Shown piece by piece: positions 5,668 to 5,938 of a DNA stretch of 5,938 nucleotides. The notes beneath the pieces are model-generated. The model ran no database searches. It saw only the letters and a list, made by a program, of their open reading frames with translations, and was not told the origin of the DNA. Origin of the DNA: Azonexus sp. (GTDB taxonomy: Bacteria; Pseudomonadota; Gammaproteobacteria; Burkholderiales; Rhodocyclaceae); the NCBI GenBank assembly GCA_030697085.1, contig JAUYQT010000209.1, positions 1 through 5,938 of the forward strand, in the 5' to 3' direction. Every line of letters begins with the position of its first letter. The stretch's first letter is position 1. The position numbers and the translations under genes are program-made.

Positions 5668-5938
5668 ATGAGAATTCAGGAATCAAGCGTTGAATTGTCG
5701 GCCAGCCATGAAGCGAGCCGTACTCACACCCTCGAAATCGCCAGCACGCAAAGCTTCCGGCGAATTTTCAATGAGCGGACGGTCGCTGCAAATGATCAGC
5801 AAAGCACAGCCGCCCAGCGAGTTCAACAACTGTTGCAGTCGCTGATCGAAGCCATTATGGCGGCAATGGATGGCAAGAAATGCGAGGCAAACATTGCCGC
5901 TTGCCAAGCCTTGCCGGCTGCGCGGGCGCCCGCCGCCC
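5668..5938 (+). CDS. N-terminus of an unrecognised protein (3' end outside window)
   Basis: Ninety codons are open from the ATG to the right edge with no stop, so the gene is partial. It begins MRIQESSVELSASHEASRTH. The segment is polar and rich in Ala, Gln, Ser and Glu, with no signal peptide or membrane span. Residues about 48-72 (AAQRVQQLLQSLIEAIMAAM) look amphipathic and helical. Two cysteines follow (DGKKCEANIAACQ), and an Ala/Pro-rich stretch at the edge looks like a linker to a further domain. The opening M-R-I-x-x-S-x-V-x-L-x-S-x-H pattern resembles the start of a group of uncharacterised proteobacterial proteins I recall, but I cannot verify this or assign a function. It lies 51 bases after priA in the same direction and could be separately transcribed. 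The reading is supported by the perfect AGGAGGT site. Confidence 0.7.
   Translation, partial: MRIQESSVELSASHEASRTHTLEIASTQSFRRIFNERTVAANDQQSTAAQRVQQLLQSLIEAIMAAMDGKKCEANIAACQALPAARAPAA

Noticed and set aside
5683..5907. 74-codon minus-strand frame at the right edge
   Set aside because: The opposite-strand frame starting at 5668 has a perfect AGGAGGT site and stays open to the edge. The minus frame shows no recognisable features.

Overview
The window carries a co-oriented run of core bacterial genes, all on the + strand: the C-terminal half of trkA (potassium uptake regulator, cut by the left edge), trkH (potassium-translocating subunit), hemE (uroporphyrinogen decarboxylase), priA (replication-restart helicase) and the first 90 codons of an unrecognised protein cut by the right edge. 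High-GC coding sequence, proteobacterial-type TrkA/TrkH/PriA sequences and the gene order suggest a betaproteobacterium, possibly of the Rhodocyclales (Dechloromonas/Azoarcus-like). That placement is inference from protein resemblance, not a database match.

Layout: trkA and trkH lie 9 bases apart and form a potassium-uptake operon. TrkH forms the membrane pore and TrkA the cytoplasmic nucleotide-binding ring that gates it. A 58-base gap follows, with a possible promoter and a 10-bp hairpin. hemE then starts at a GTG with a good Shine-Dalgarno. It catalyses a step of tetrapyrrole synthesis unrelated to Trk, so it may have its own promoter.

The 300-base hemE-priA gap (3334-3633) is the most unusual part. 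Three exact matches to the DnaA-box consensus TTATNCACA occur there, with a fourth degenerate box, a roughly 110-base AT-rich stretch (about 26% GC by hand count), an AT-rich inverted repeat, a repeated GGCGCCGC motif and a pair of mutually exclusive C/G hairpins before priA. This is what a chromosomal replication origin, or another DnaA-binding locus, looks like. The Caulobacter origin is known to lie beside hemE, which makes the position suggestive, although betaproteobacterial origins are usually expected near dnaA. Origin status is a hypothesis.

PriA has an intact helicase core and all eight zinc-binding cysteines. It is 72 residues shorter than E. coli PriA, and the whole difference falls where the winged-helix domain should be. 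The last gene has a perfect AGGAGGT ribosome-binding site and encodes a soluble-looking N-terminus of unknown function. No transposon, tRNA, rRNA or CRISPR array was seen.
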